Assembly: GCF_030463565.1 (NCBI RefSeq)
Contig: NC_134651.1
Location: 11,048,734-11,112,733 of the forward strand
DNA length: 64,000 nt
DNA from: Pelecanus crispus
Taxonomy: Eukaryota; Chordata; Aves; Pelecaniformes; Pelecanidae
Direction: 5' to 3'
Shown one piece after another: positions 14,301 to 25,420 of this stretch; the first letter of the stretch is position 1, and each line of letters begins with the position of its first letter. The notes under the pieces were generated by a model, which was not told the origin of the DNA, searched no databases, and was given only the letters and a program-made list of their open reading frames with translations. The position numbers and the translations under genes are program-made.

Positions 14301-16015
14301 CATTATTATTATGAACAGCTATGCTTTTAACTGGGGCAGGTTCAGTCTTTCACCAGTCAGCTTTTATGTTTTATTACCTTATCAATAATGAATGTACATG
14401 AATATGTAATAACCAACTATTTAATTAATGCATTCAACACTGTGAGACTACTGATGAGGAAAACCTATACTCTTTTTAGAAAAAGAATATCGAATATGAG
14501 GAAATCTCTATTGCAGATTCCTTTTCTGTTTTTTACTTAACATCATAGTCAGATCAATGATTAAAAGTAATAATTGATTTCTACCTCAGATCTTTTAAGA
14601 AAAGGAAAGATGGATATCTAGAGAAGGAAAGATGAATAATAATTGCAATAAATATGTATTAAAAATAGAACATTCTTTAAGATAAAATACTGAAACTAGT
14701 ATCTGTCCTTTGGGAACATCAGCAAAAGGAAGATGGTGTTACAGATCCGATATAAAGATGTTTGCATTTGGCTGTTGTTAAGGATGCGTGTAGTTCAGTG
14801 AAGACAGTGGGACAATTCCTTTGTTTAATATTAATTGTATAAAATGTTTGCCAGATTTTAGTCTTTGTCACTACATGCTAAAATCTGCCCAGTTTGAAAT
14901 CAGGAAAACCAGAGGGGAGGTGCCAGGAGATGTGAGTAGTTTCCTGTGAGCGTTTAGCAATTCACGTCCCCTTTCTGAGGTCAATTTCTGTCTGGCTAAA
15001 AGTGTCTTGTGATTTTGGAGTGCAAAATATTCTCTCCGACGCTGGGTTTCTTGTGTTTTACATCTGAAAATCCAATCCAGTAGAAAAAAATGCTAATGGT
15101 GTTTTCAAGTAAAGTAATGCTTGTCATTATTATGGTAATGTCATCTTTGAATGCCTCTCAGAGGTAAATACTCTTTTGTTAGATTAAGGCTATACAGAAG
15201 GACTCCAGGCAAAGGATCATGTTTCATTCTTTTTTCCTTCTGTAATTTTAGCTGTCGCCCTATTTGACTAAAATACCACCTAGTGTTTTTAGATAGATCT
15301 GTGACTCAGGACTAGTGTCAATCAAATAATACTCACAAACAATTTATTCAGAGTATTGCCAAATTTTATCAGGTCATTCTTTTTTATGTGCGATACCAAC
15401 TCTTCCCAAGTCAAGATAACATTCAGGTTTTTTAGTAAGTGTGTTTTTGCCATTGATCTGAAAACCTTACTGATGATGGAAAGGGGTAGAATTCCCAACA
15501 GAGAAAGGAGAAAACAGAGTGGACTAGTAAGACAAATTGTGTTAGTGATAGAAATTTCCTATTCTTTAGTCCTTGCATTAATAAGCGATTCACCAGCACA
15601 CATAGTTCCGTTGATAAGAACAGAATATACATCCCTGCTTGTCATGGTAACAAGTATCTTACTGTGCAAGTAATTTCTTTGATTTTTTAAAATGTTTTTG
15701 GAAGACATTTTGCTGTCATGCTTGCTCTCTTATGAACGAGATGGAGATAATCTGATTCAAAGTGCATAAACAATTCCAACAGGTTGTCTTTTTTTTTTTT
15801 TTTTTGCAAAGTCTACTTACAGTTCTCTTGGCTTCCATCACCATGTATAGAGCAAATTGATTACCAGTTGCTCTGTCTCCATTGTATTTCTTCAGTGCTG
15901 TGTCGACAGCTTTAAAGACATCAAGGTCATCACAGTCCAAAAACTCAAATGGAAGAGGGGTGGCTCTGCTGGAGAAAAAACTACAACAGAGTGCTAGTAC
16001 AATGAAAGGTTTCAT
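2197..16015 (-). CDS. KNG1: Kininogen-1 (KNG1), exons 1-8, 3' part missing from the window
   Basis: Kininogen is a secreted liver glycoprotein: its three cystatin domains form the heavy chain, it inhibits cysteine proteases, and it is the source of bradykinin (ornithokinin in birds). Eight exons on the minus strand, 15821-16015, 12801-12911, 11739-11823, 9089-9261, 7265-7372, 5029-5110, 3766-3932 and 2197-2304, join in phase 0,0,1 repeating and give 343 open residues. The start is MKPFIVLALC, a signal peptide, followed by LDCDDLDVFKAVDTALKKYN, very close to human KNG1. The QVVAG cystatin motif is created at the exon 4/5 and exon 7/8 junctions (domains 2 and 3) and is absent in domain 1, as in mammals. 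All splice donors are GT and acceptors AG. The kinin and light-chain exons are not seen. The gene looks functional as far as it is visible. Confidence 0.93.
2928..2990. repeat. Purine-rich minisatellite, about 18-19 bp unit
   Basis: Three to four imperfect copies of a unit like AGAAGAAAAAAGGTCTAAA in the KNG1 intron between exons 8 and 7. Confidence 0.75.
3766..3932 (-). CDS. KNG1: KNG1 exon 7: cystatin domain 3, start
   Basis: A 167-nt exon enters in phase 1 and reads TGCLQTIPKDSPGLKELL and then KYNSEND. It ends AAVQ|, supplying the Gln of the second QVVAG motif. In human the same place reads VGCPRDIPTNSPELEETL. Confidence 0.92.
5029..5110 (-). CDS. KNG1: KNG1 exon 6: cystatin domain 2, end
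   Basis: An 82-nt exon after a T-rich tract and CCAG reads HVGKCDAKAY...IASQCKLP, ending in phase 1 before GTATGT. Both family cysteines are present. Confidence 0.88.
7265..7372 (-). CDS. KNG1: KNG1 exon 5: cystatin domain 2, middle
   Basis: A 108-nt phase-0 exon begins VVAGWNYIIKYEIEETNCSK and continues to LTPECKP, closely matching human domain 2. Donor GTAAGT, acceptor CAG. Confidence 0.93.
9089..9261 (-). CDS. KNG1: KNG1 exon 4: cystatin domain 2, start
   Basis: A 173-nt exon enters in phase 1 and reads CLGCYHPISSDSPEV and later IKEAKKQ, close to human CLGCVHPISTQSPDL. The final Gln begins the QVVAG motif completed by exon 5. Confidence 0.93.
11739..11823 (-). CDS. KNG1: KNG1 exon 3: cystatin domain 1, end
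   Basis: An 85-nt exon reads KTGECTAQV...VSQDCKIFP and ends in phase 1 before GTATGT. The GEC and QDC cysteines match the third exon of a kininogen cystatin repeat. Confidence 0.9.
12801..12911 (-). CDS. KNG1: KNG1 exon 2: cystatin domain 1, middle
   Basis: A 111-nt phase-0 exon encodes 37 residues including FYVKYRIYETTC and LWQDCDYK, as in human domain 1. Acceptor CAG, donor GTAAGT. The 111-nt length recurs in the second exon of HRG, FETUB and AHSG. Confidence 0.92.
15821..16015 (-). CDS. KNG1: KNG1 exon 1: signal peptide and start of cystatin domain 1
   Basis: The ATG at 16013-16015 opens a hydrophobic signal sequence. The following LDCDDLDVFKAVDTALKKYN matches the first cystatin repeat of kininogen. 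The donor is ACT|GTAAGT, phase 0. An in-frame upstream ATG 16 codons earlier was not chosen because it would put polar residues before the signal peptide. Confidence 0.93.
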
Positions 16016-16176
16016 AATTGGACAAAAGAGGCCCCCTGAATTAGAAGGCTCTTCAAAAACCAAATGGAAAAGGAATGCCTGACAGGGTTTTAGTCACCTC
16101 TTCTGTTTTTCAGGAGCAATAGCTAAGTAAACAGAATGAGTGGGTTGCTGGGGTTGGTTGGTTCTCATCATACCCT

Positions 16177-16183
16177 GTTTATA
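16177..16183 (-). promoter_or_regulatory. KNG1: Candidate TATA box of KNG1
   Basis: On the minus strand the sequence reads TATAAAC about 160 bases upstream of the KNG1 start codon. This would give a 5' UTR of roughly 130 bases. It is a single motif match, so the call is tentative. Confidence 0.35.
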
Positions 16184-18074
16184 CTGCAAATAAACTTCTG
16201 AGTTTATCTAAATAAACTTTGTGTGGTCACCAGAATGACACTAAGGTTATCCACCTGCCATCAAGATAACAGGCTAAATGGCTGCAGCTGGGGACAGGTT
16301 TAGACTAAGCAGGATGGCCCCTGAGCAAAAGAGCAGAATGTTTGTAGCTTTCTGGCTTCTTTTCTTAACATCTAAGCTGCTACTGAAAATGAATTTTAGG
16401 ATGCTTAAATAAAACACCCAAGAAGGTCACACTGGCAATGAAGTTCTGGTTCTGGACAACAATCCTGTAAACTTTATAGATCTGTTTAGTGTTCAGACTG
16501 CAATAGTTCGGAGAAGTCAGAACGTGTTTGAAAAAAGTCTTTGGACAGATGCATATCATTGAATGTCACATAACTCTTCCACAACACTTGATAAACCTTG
16601 TCCTTCACGCTACTATTGGAAGTGTCCATCTTCGCTGCCATGTGGAGACTGCCTTTGGACCATGGATTAGTCAGTCTTCATAATGTTTTGTTATCGTTAC
16701 CGATAGAGAAAGCGATGCCCAAGAACAAGGGATTAAGTAATGTTGCCTGTGTCTGGCAGAGCCAGAATTAGAGCTGGCTGGGGACAACTGGTGCTTGTCT
16801 CCAGTGTTGAGCACCAAATGGCTTTGCTTCGAATCTGTGAACACCTTGGGATTGCCTCAGCTCCAGTGTTCCAGTTGTGTCTTGCTACAGGTTTTGGTTA
16901 AAGAAAATGCACTTTAGAGACTTTGTGGATAAACTATGCCGGAAATAAGGTTGTTCATACATGATAATGCACTTTTAAAGACAACCTTCACTCAGTTACA
17001 CAAAATGCTGTCCCCATTTTGTTTCTTTTTCTTCAATGTAGCCCTCACACTATATTTTACTTTATGCCATTAAAAAGCTACTTTGAGGGTGAAATTACTA
17101 ATTTTTTGAGATTAATCCCATGTTCCTGCTTATGAGGTAACTGTTCTGAACTAACTCACTCATTGGGGTCCCAGGTCTGTCTGAATGGGCTTTACCTTGA
17201 TGGGGGCTAAAGTATAAAGAGACACCAGTGTTCTTTCTTCCTGCTCCTCCCAACTCAGTTTCCAGTGAGGAAGGTTCAGTGATAAAGAAAACATTTACAT
17301 GAAAGAGTTATTACCTGCATCTGCTTTTCTCCTCCCCTGAGAGCAATTATGAACTATTTGAAAAGGGCTGTTCTTGAATGCAGTATTTCTGGTATATCAC
17401 CACCAGCAACCCTAGCAATGGAAGTACCTGTGCAGGCCACACTGCAGTGTTACACTACAAGTCATTAACTATTCTCAGACCTTTTCTAGGTAATGGTGGT
17501 AACCCAACCACCATTAGTCAATTTATGCTAGGGTATGCCTCATGGATGTTTGCTGTGCAGCTAAACGTCCATAGTAATAACAAAGACAAGATTTTGGCAA
17601 CTGTGCCAAGAAAAAAAAAATGCTTACATATTTTTATTTTCTTTGAATCTTTATAAAGCAGGAATATAATGCCACAGATAATTTTTTATGGAAAGTGGTC
17701 AAATTTCCTCTAGGTCAGATTTCCTCAGAGAAGTACATTATAATTATGAATGATGAGAAAATGAAAGATTTTAGATGGTAGTTTTCACTATTAGGGAATT
17801 TTCCTTTTTGTTAGAACTAAAGGAGCACTGTTTGCTGGGGAGGTTTGCTCCATTCACATTATCTGAGGGACTTGGAATTTTGAGCCTTTCAGTTACAGTG
17901 GAGTCTGAGATAGCTGGGATCAAGAGGCAGGTTGGAAAACTTGTCTAAATCATTGTTTTCAGTGCTTCTCCTCCCTAGAAATTGTATGCTTTTTCCACTT
18001 CTCCGTGTGCCGTTTTCATTGTACAACTGTCATTGGCCCTGCAACTATTAAGCCAGGAACATCTTTCTCTGAGG
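16184..18074. other. KNG1-HRG intergenic spacer
   Basis: No gene exon recognised. Around 16707-16790 there is a stretch resembling an ancient amniote interspersed repeat, in the style of a worn SINE (see separate entry). A candidate HRG polyadenylation signal lies at 17633-17638 on the minus strand. The rest is AT-rich unique-looking sequence. Confidence 0.5.
16707..16790. repeat. Possible ancient amniote interspersed repeat
   Basis: The wording 'gattaagtaa...ctggcagagccagaattagagc' resembles the antisense tail of old tRNA-derived amniote SINEs. It is recognised by eye only and is heavily diverged. Confidence 0.3.
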
Positions 18075-18966
18075 TCATGTAAGAGAATTTTCTGCCATGG
18101 AGCTGCATGGAAATAAAGCCAAAATTTTTGGAAGAACAAGTTTGGGGGTTCCTGGGCATGGTTTTGACTGTGTAGGGTGATCTGGAAAACCCAAAGTTTC
18201 TGGCATCTCCTTTAGACTTGAGCTAGTGAAGGGAATACCTTCACCAGTGCTGAAGGATTGAGGGTTGCTTTGGGATAGCTCAAGAAAGTTTGCACTGGGA
18301 CATGTGAGAGAATCCTGCTGATTTAGAACTGGAATGCAATAGACAGCTCCTGTTACTTGGAATGGAAAGTACTTTCCCAATATTCTTGTCTTGTTGCAGT
18401 GATGTCTGTAATAGTGATGATAGAGATGAAGAGTGTGTCCTGGAGGAGGAGGGTGATGTGGTCTATCATGGGGAGGAGGATGGTGGTGATATGGTCCATG
18501 AGGAGGGGGAGGACAGTGTGGTCCATGATGGGGACCAAGAGGAGGATTATGTGGTTCATGAAGGGGAGGAGGAGGAGATGGGAGATGAAGTAATTCCTCT
18601 TGGGAAGAAGAAGGATGATGTGGTTCGTCATGGGGAGGAGGAATGGAAGGGGGATGATATGATTCCTGATGGGGAGGAGGGTGGTGATGTGGTCCACTGT
18701 GGGGAGGAGGTGGAGGACAATGGTGTGCAGGGTGAAGGTGGTGATGTGGTCCCCTGTGGGGGGAAGAAGGAGGAGCAGGTCCTTCATGTCTGTCTTGATG
18801 TTCTTCATTGAAACTATGGTTATGCTCAGGGTCTTCAGGTCTGGATTGAGAAGCGGGTGGATATCCATGCCTGTGATGATGCCTGTGACCAAAATGATGA
18901 TGGGGATGGGGATCTCTGTGGCTGTCCCAGAGTTGAATATCTGCATCTTTGCCCATAGTCATACTG
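18075..18966 (-). pseudogene. HRG: HRG exon 7: His/Pro-rich region and C-terminus
   Basis: After an ACAG acceptor the phase-0 frame begins QYDYGQ, but the His-rich frame is the neighbouring one, which begins MTMGKDADIQLWDS. One base fewer in the GGG at 18952-18954 would join them. The 295-codon frame carries many HHxPPP-type repeats such as PHGPYHHHPPPHDRPHH, then a non-repetitive tail with PCPGTPKL. Composition is extremely rich in His and Pro, as in mammalian HRG, though the human GHHPH repeat unit is not conserved. Confidence 0.9.
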
Positions 18967-19611
18967 CTGTTTGTAAAAACACCAGGGGAAGAAATATTAA
19001 GTGAGATGTTAATAGGACAGAAGCAAGTGGTGAGAGAGAGAGGTGGGAGTTAGTAGGTTTGCATTTACAGTTCTGATGATCTGTAAGGAAAAAGAAACTG
19101 TGGGGTTTTTTTCAAGATAGAAGAGAAGGAGTAGATGATAAAATGCCAAATTACTGAAAATCATCTGGAAATACTACACCATAATAAAATGAAATTATAT
19201 AACCAACTGAGAAAAATTTGTGATGGATCAAAACAAAATTAAACCCACACTGGAGTAGCTGTTGTAATATAAACTGGAATACCAAATATGATAAAGATCA
19301 TCTCCCCTCTTCTTGCTTTCTAAAATTCCTTTGAGCTTGTGTGCCAATCTCTATTCGCTTTAACTAAGGAATGTGATTGGACTGAGAGAAGACACCCTTG
19401 GAGGGAGTAAGTAGAGACAGCTCAATTCTAATTCATCCTCTGATTGACCTAGCAGTCAAAAGCCAGTCTGTCCTGACATGCTGCATCACACCCAGGCAGT
19501 AGTAAAGGGACATAAACCATCGTTGCAATCATCTGTCAGACTGGACTAAGTGAGGTTGCTGTAGCCTGCATGAGGATATAGCCAGAGACATTTCAGTAAG
19601 TGAGTACGTAC

Positions 19612-19698
19612 CCAGGGATGGTAGATTTCACAGCTTATATCTGTTCCATCAGGTTCGTCTGGATTACTGATAATTTGTGCCTTCCAGAATCCCACATG
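19612..19698 (-). pseudogene. HRG: HRG exon 6, conserved Cys replaced by Trp
   Basis: An 87-nt phase-0 exon reads HVGFWKAQIISN and TDISCEIYHPW before GTACGT. The family pattern is GFC-K-A...C. Here the first Cys is Trp (TGG), which would break the domain 2 disulfide. Confidence 0.82.
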
Positions 19699-20411
19699 CT
19701 AAGCAAAAGGGGGAAAAAAAAATGCACACCTGTGTTCTTGTGATAGAGTTAATAGAAGCTACTGAAAGCTCAACATTTTAAAAGTTAGGCTAGTTCTTTC
19801 AATACCTAAGTATGTTTACATAACTTTGCTAGATCCTCAGCTTTCTGAACAGTGATACTTGCCAGTGAGTAATAATGATTAAAATATATGCCAGTTTTGA
19901 GTGTTCTTGACTGTGAAGACCACTTTGCCATGTGCGCGTCTGGAGGGCTACTACTCTCCATCTTAATTCTCTTTTGATGTCTGTAAAAAATTGGTCAGCT
20001 ACTGTTGACTCCAAAATTAATACCCTGTGGGTGACTTATTTTTATTCCTTTTTTAATGTCTTTGCTTGTCAAACATCTGTTCAGACTGGGCTATTCTGAA
20101 ATTTTGCTCAAAGTCCTCAAAAACAGACAATGTGTAGCTATGCTGTTTCAGACAAAGTTCAAGGCAGAGCTTTCTTCCATATTTATTTTTTGAAAACTAA
20201 TTTTTTGTAATCTTTTAGCATTACTTCCCTTAGCCTCCTGTTTGCTGTGACTTTGACCTGCTGTCCAGTCGTTGCATGTGGAATTGCTCATGTGAAGGAG
20301 CACAGAACTTGGGTAAGGGGTTCTGTGTATGCTCTCTGTAGTGGATGCTTTATCGTGATGTATATTTAGTAGCCTATTATGATCAATGATTACAAATGTT
20401 AATAGCATTTT

Positions 20412-20441
20412 ACACACACACACACACGCACACACACACAG
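20412..20441. repeat. (CA)n microsatellite in HRG intron 5-6 region
   Basis: About 15 CA units with one G interruption. Confidence 0.95.
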
Positions 20442-21204
20442 AGTGGTGACAGCATTGAGAACACAATTCAAAACGTCTAGCTGTCTGGCTCGTGCTTCAT
20501 TCTAGTGAACTTTTGGCTCTGCTACCAGTTCATTCACAACCTTTTCCAGTCTTCTGGAGTATAAAGACCCAGAGAAGAAAATGGATGTAGATAAAACAAA
20601 AGTTCTACATGTTTTATTTTTTCCATATTTTTATTTCATTCCTTCAGTTTCATTTCTGGGGAATAATTTATTCTGAAATTATGATCTTGCCTAGTTGTTT
20701 CTTTGGTGTAGACTATTATTGTAATGGGAAGGTGGGGTGAGGAGAGTACTTTGATAGTAATCTGCAGACAAGCCTGAATTCTTCCACTCTCCATTCCCCT
20801 GCAGCAGAGGGGAAAAAAGTAACCCTGGGCTCACTGGGATGACATAATACATGTATTTTTTTCAAGATCTATGACTTGCGTTAGCGTAAAATTTTTTATG
20901 AAAATAGCGTGAATGATTTACTAGGGAATGGCCACAATTTGAATGTGAAAGCCAGATCCAAACTGAAAAGCTCAGCTCTAGGTTGGTAATATGCCGGACT
21001 CCAGTTACATTTAGATTTGAGAGTTCAGATTGGCTCCTTATAGAATAGAAAGGAGCAGCTGTAAAATTAGGATCTAGACTTAGACATGCTGTTTTTTTAA
21101 TTTTGAGTTTGGGTACATGCTTATAGGAGACACTTGGAAATATTGTGGGAAGATCTTCCCGGTGCCACCCATGGTACCAGTTCTCATTCTAAGACTTTAC
21201 TTAC

Positions 21205-21321
21205 AGCGTGCCAGTCATCCAGAAAATCACATTCCAATGCCTGATCTGCTTGTTGTGTGGATTTGGCGCAGTTGGTCTCTTTTATAGAGAATCCTAAAAT
21301 GTGACCTTCACAGGAGGCCGT
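21205..21321 (-). pseudogene. HRG: HRG exon 5
   Basis: A 117-nt phase-0 exon reads CEGHILGFSIKETNCAKS and ALECDFLDDWHA before GTAAGT. It corresponds to human GYFVDFSVRNC. Open. Confidence 0.82.
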
Positions 21322-22239
21322 CTGAAATCAAGAGATCAAACAAGTGGTAGCTAGATGTATTTAAAGTCCTGTAATTTTAAAAGCAACCGTACTTCATATT
21401 GTTGTCAAAACCCTGTCTAGCTCATGCTTTTATTACCTATGCTGTTCAAGTATTCATACATATACACGTATTCAGTAAGGAAAATAGATTAGGTAATTTA
21501 TACCTTACCTGCCTTACACCTGTATGAGTTCCAGGCATGGTTGCTTTATTTCTTTGTCTAGCATGTGTATGTTATAGAACCTGTTACTTTTACAGCCTGT
21601 GTTTTTAGGAAGTAGCGTCCTTAGAGTCGTCTCCCTAAATTGAACTGCTGCTCCTGTGAAAATAGAGAGATCTACTGGATGGCAACCAGCCCTTTCCAGT
21701 GATGGGAGCGCATAGTACTACAGTGCTGATGTTAACCTGGGATGAAATTCTGCCAGTTACTGTGAGATTGTTGCTTTCTCTGTTGTCAGTGGCATTATTC
21801 ATAGAGAAAGCATTACTCCATAAGAACATGGGAGAAGGCATTTGTGATCCTATTAAAATCCATAAAGAGGTGTTTCATTTTAATTTCCAGTTGTAGTAGT
21901 AGTTTGTTTCAAGCCTGTGTTGAAGATGTCCATAGCATGTGTGTGCACACAAGTTTCACTAGTTCAACTAAATTGGTTAAAAGTGGATGCACATACTTTA
22001 TGGTATTTTTTTTATCATAATTCATATTTTCTAAGTGTTATTCAGTCCGTTAAAATCCAGTGGTACAATGTAAACTATTACTGTAGCGAAAGATGGCAAA
22101 GTGTGAAGACAAAGCATTTAGGGAGAAATCCATGACAAGCAATAGTTCTGATCCTAGAAGGGTTTGATTTCTGGTCCCATGGTTTTGGAGCTGCTCACAA
22201 AATTTTGTCATTTATAAGTAAGGACAAAATGCCACTTAC

Positions 22240-22388
22240 CATCTTTAAAATTTTTTAAACTTTGTCCATGTCAAAGTAGTTTGTGTGTTTACCCTCACTG
22301 TTCAATTTCTCCAGAGCCTTGGCAGCAATATTCTTATGTTGCTCGGTGATTTCTAAGACTTCAACTTTCACAGGACAATCTTTGCACT
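22240..22388 (-). pseudogene. HRG: HRG exon 4 with in-frame stop
   Basis: A 149-nt exon entering in phase 1 reads CKDCPVKVEVLEITEQHKN and AAKALEKLNSEG, then YFDMDKV followed by TAA and KILKM before GTAAGT. The exon length is a full number of codons after the 2-base phase, so the TAA looks like a substitution rather than a frameshift. Confidence 0.85.
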
Positions 22389-22929
22389 CTAATAAATGGC
22401 GGAACTGTGAAAGCAGAGAATTTACTAACATTGCAATAGATATTAATACTCTTGGGAGTGTGCATGTGCCTTTAATATGAACTCACAATGAGAAACTGAA
22501 ATGCAAGCATTTCCTTGGAAGTGAAATACCTATCCCTCACTCCACAAATACAGATTTGTCCTGTAATGTGAAAAAACCCCAAACCTGTGAAAATGAATGT
22601 TCTTATAAATCTTTCAGCTCCACCTTAGAATCCTACCACCCCAAATGGGCATTCTTTCCAAGTTTTCTTTTCTTCTGATATTCATTATTATGTTTTGGTG
22701 GACTGGAATGGTGATATCATCTGTCATTAATAAAGTCTGCTTTAGAAGGGTAGGGTAACCTTAATTCTATTACTCATTCTTAACATTCCATTTGAATTAT
22801 CTAAAATATGAATTGCAAGCAGATGAATGAATCTGTTACGGTTACCATACACTGGTAGTGCATAGACTTGTAATTTGGTACTAAGGCTGGTTTGAGGTAT
22901 GCATTGGCTTACAACAGTGGTTATTTTAC

Positions 22930-23017
22930 CTGGACTTAATGTACAGTTAAATCCATATAGTTGAGGTTTCTTCAGCAGCTGGCTTGTATATGTGATAATC
23001 TTACATTGCCCAAAGTC
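22930..23017 (-). pseudogene. HRG: HRG exon 3
   Basis: An 88-nt exon reads DFGQCKIITYTSQ and LYGFNCTLSP, ending phase 1 before GTAAAA. It matches human IGQCKVIA...VIDFNCT. Open. Confidence 0.87.
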
Positions 23018-23430
23018 CTGAGAGGAAAAAGAAGATGTGATTATGATGTTATTTTCACTGGGTTTAATTGGATGTAGGTGATTATAGAAATTATGCCTCC
23101 TTTTAATGTACAGTACTTCTAAGAATAACAGATGTGGTCATTAATGGAATGAATGATCTGGTACCACTCAAAATCTGTGTTCAGATAAAATGGGATCTCC
23201 CTCTACAAGAGTCTTTATTTTAATTCTCAGTTTGCACGACTGAGTAGACAATAGAAAACTAAACCAGCTTCTCGGTCATTCTAATACTTATTTACAGTAA
23301 GATAATACTAGCTAGCAGGGGAAGTTAGGATGCCAGAGATACTCAAGGTTACATAAATCTTTATAAAAAAGTGGATGGAACTTTTCTTCCATTCCTTTTC
23401 CCCGTCTTAATAAAAAAAGTAAATGCCGCC

Positions 23431-23538
23431 TCCTCTCCTCTCCTCTCCTCTCCTCTCCTCTCCTCTCCTCTCCTCTCCTCTCCTCTCCTCTCCTCTCCTC
23501 TCCTCTCCTCTCCTCTCCTCTCCTCTCCTCTCCTCTCC
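23431..23538. repeat. (TCCTC)n pentanucleotide microsatellite in HRG intron 2
   Basis: About 21 nearly perfect copies of a TCCTC unit run for 108 bases, all pyrimidine on the plus strand. ORFs crossing it on both strands are repeat artefacts. Confidence 0.98.
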
Positions 23539-24096
23539 GCCTTGCTGGTTTGTCCTGTGCAGTAGTATCACCACTCTTCTATTTAAATAAAGTCTTGGAC
23601 TGGTAGTTCTCATCCCAGACTGCATCATTGGACTGCAACAATAAAGGGCAAGTATTGCTACATATCATGTGTGTACTGACACTACCAATATTTCACATTG
23701 TCATGCCGCAAATACTATGACAGAAAACTGACAAAATATAACACTGGTATTTCTGGCTAGTATACTAGGAACATGCTTAAAAAATAATTTCTGGTGCCCT
23801 TTAGTTGTCAGCAAATTCTTAAAACATCAGTGCTGCTACCAGCAGTGGAATGCGGAGTATAGCTCCTTTGAGACAAGTAGTTAAATACAGCTACACTCAT
23901 TTGAGGAGTCAACCCTTTTCCAAACCTTCAGCTTATGTTTAACAACTCTAGAATTCAATAGATTTTATTTTATAGTGAGCCATATTAAAGCCTAGTCTTC
24001 ACTTAGAGATTTTGTTACACAGAAATTTCTGGGCAGTCCAGATGAAGATCAAGTTAATGCATTACTGACATTTGATTCTGCCTGGGTGCCATTAAC

Positions 24097-24207
24097 TGCC
24101 ATGGAATAGGTGTCACTGTACTCACAAGACTCCCAGTGTCTTCTGGATAGTACAGAGCATTCAGTTTCCAGCACATCCAAAGTTAAGTAGAGGACTGATG
24201 AATTTCC
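24097..24207 (-). pseudogene. HRG: HRG exon 2
   Basis: A 111-nt exon reads GNSSVLYLTLDVLETECSVL and SRRHWESCEY, matching human LVLDVQESDCSVLSRKYWNDCE. The expected donor position carries GTTAAT, which lacks the purine at +3 and the G at +5. Confidence 0.88.
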
Positions 24208-24342
24208 CTGGAAGAGAAGTGCAGGTAAAAAAGAGTTTGTATACAAGAAGTTTGGTCTGAAAGAAACTTTCTTTGAAGTAGATATGTTTAATCTTTAATG
24301 TAGCTTTCCCAGTTCCCTATTAAGGTTTTTCTGAGCTGACAA

Positions 24343-24640
24343 GCATAGAAAGGATTAAGCTGGAAGGGACCTTTGGAGGTCATCTTGTCCAGCCACTTGC
24401 TCAAGGCAAAGCTAACTTCAAAGTTAGATTCAGCTGAATTCTATATATCACCAAGACAGATGTTCCACAACCTTTCTGGGCCATTCCAGTACTTAATCAC
24501 TTTCTCCATGATTTTGTTTTTGGCCTTACATCTAGTCAGAATTCTCCCTCCTGCAGCTTAGAACTGTTGCCTCATATCCTTTTGTTGAGAACCTGTGAGA
24601 AGAGTCTGTTGTTAACCTGGCATCCATCAAGTAGGGAAAA
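24343..24640 (-). mobile_element. CR1 LINE fragment, old
   Basis: Starting at 24343 the text 'gctggaagggacctttggaggtc' and following words are the reverse complement of a CR1 3' end. Divergence is high and the 5' part is missing. It lies in the intron between HRG exons 1 and 2, close to exon 2. Confidence 0.75.
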
Positions 24641-25325
24641 AGCCAATGTTAAAAAGTTGCCATTCCCTCTTTCTGACTTTCACATAGAACATATTGATCT
24701 ATTAGGAAATCAGTTGTCTAGGCAGCCAATTATATAGCTACATCCATTTCAAATGACCTTAGTGACCAGATACTCTTTCAGAACTTTGCTTCCTGCTCAG
24801 TTTATTCAGGGAGTGCTGCAACAAAGCTGTAATAATCCCTACAAAGTCAGGAGCCTTACCTCTGAAATTCTTCTGCTATGTTCTGTCTCCTGAGCAAATA
24901 GGATGGAGAATCAGAATTTGAATTTGGCTGCCAGTGTAAAGGGATGTGATGTTCAGCATTATCTGTGGTCCACAGAAGCAGTTTTGTATTTTTCTGCAGG
25001 ACAATGAATCTCAATTTACATTTGGAATAGATTATTTGAACTTCATGCAACCCCAATATGGACATTCAGAATGAACACAGATGTATTTTATTTTGTCATT
25101 TAGATAAAATGATGCAAAGCCCGTCACTGTGAATAAGTGTCCTCAGGTTTTATGAAATTTCATCCATTCAGATTCCTTTTTCAGAGTGTTTCTGTATAGA
25201 CAAGACCTTGAGAAAGAATTACTGCAGTCTAGTGTAATATTTTTATTAGTAAGAGTCCACCAGTGTCATGTTAAACACTAGTTTTGCAGTATGCGTATGT
25301 CTTAGCATTGTCTCTGTTTTTAAAA

Positions 25326-25420
25326 TAGGGGCTAGGTGATTTGCACAAAGACACATGTTATTCAATGGCAGAATCAGGAAAAGAATATAGCTGTCCTGGA
25401 CACCCATCCTGCCCACTAGC
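25326..25420. repeat. Possible ancient amniote SINE fragment
   Basis: The phrase 'ggggctaggtgatttgcacaaagacacatg...ggcagaatcagg' resembles the antisense core and tail of old CORE-type SINEs. Judged by eye. Confidence 0.35.

Noticed and set aside
18357-19004. Plus-strand ORFs rich in Glu/Asp or Arg/Met (149 and 111 codons)
   Set aside because: They are shadows of the His/Pro-rich HRG exon on the minus strand.
23371-23628. ORFs of 64-73 codons on both strands
   Set aside because: They are translations of the TCCTC microsatellite.
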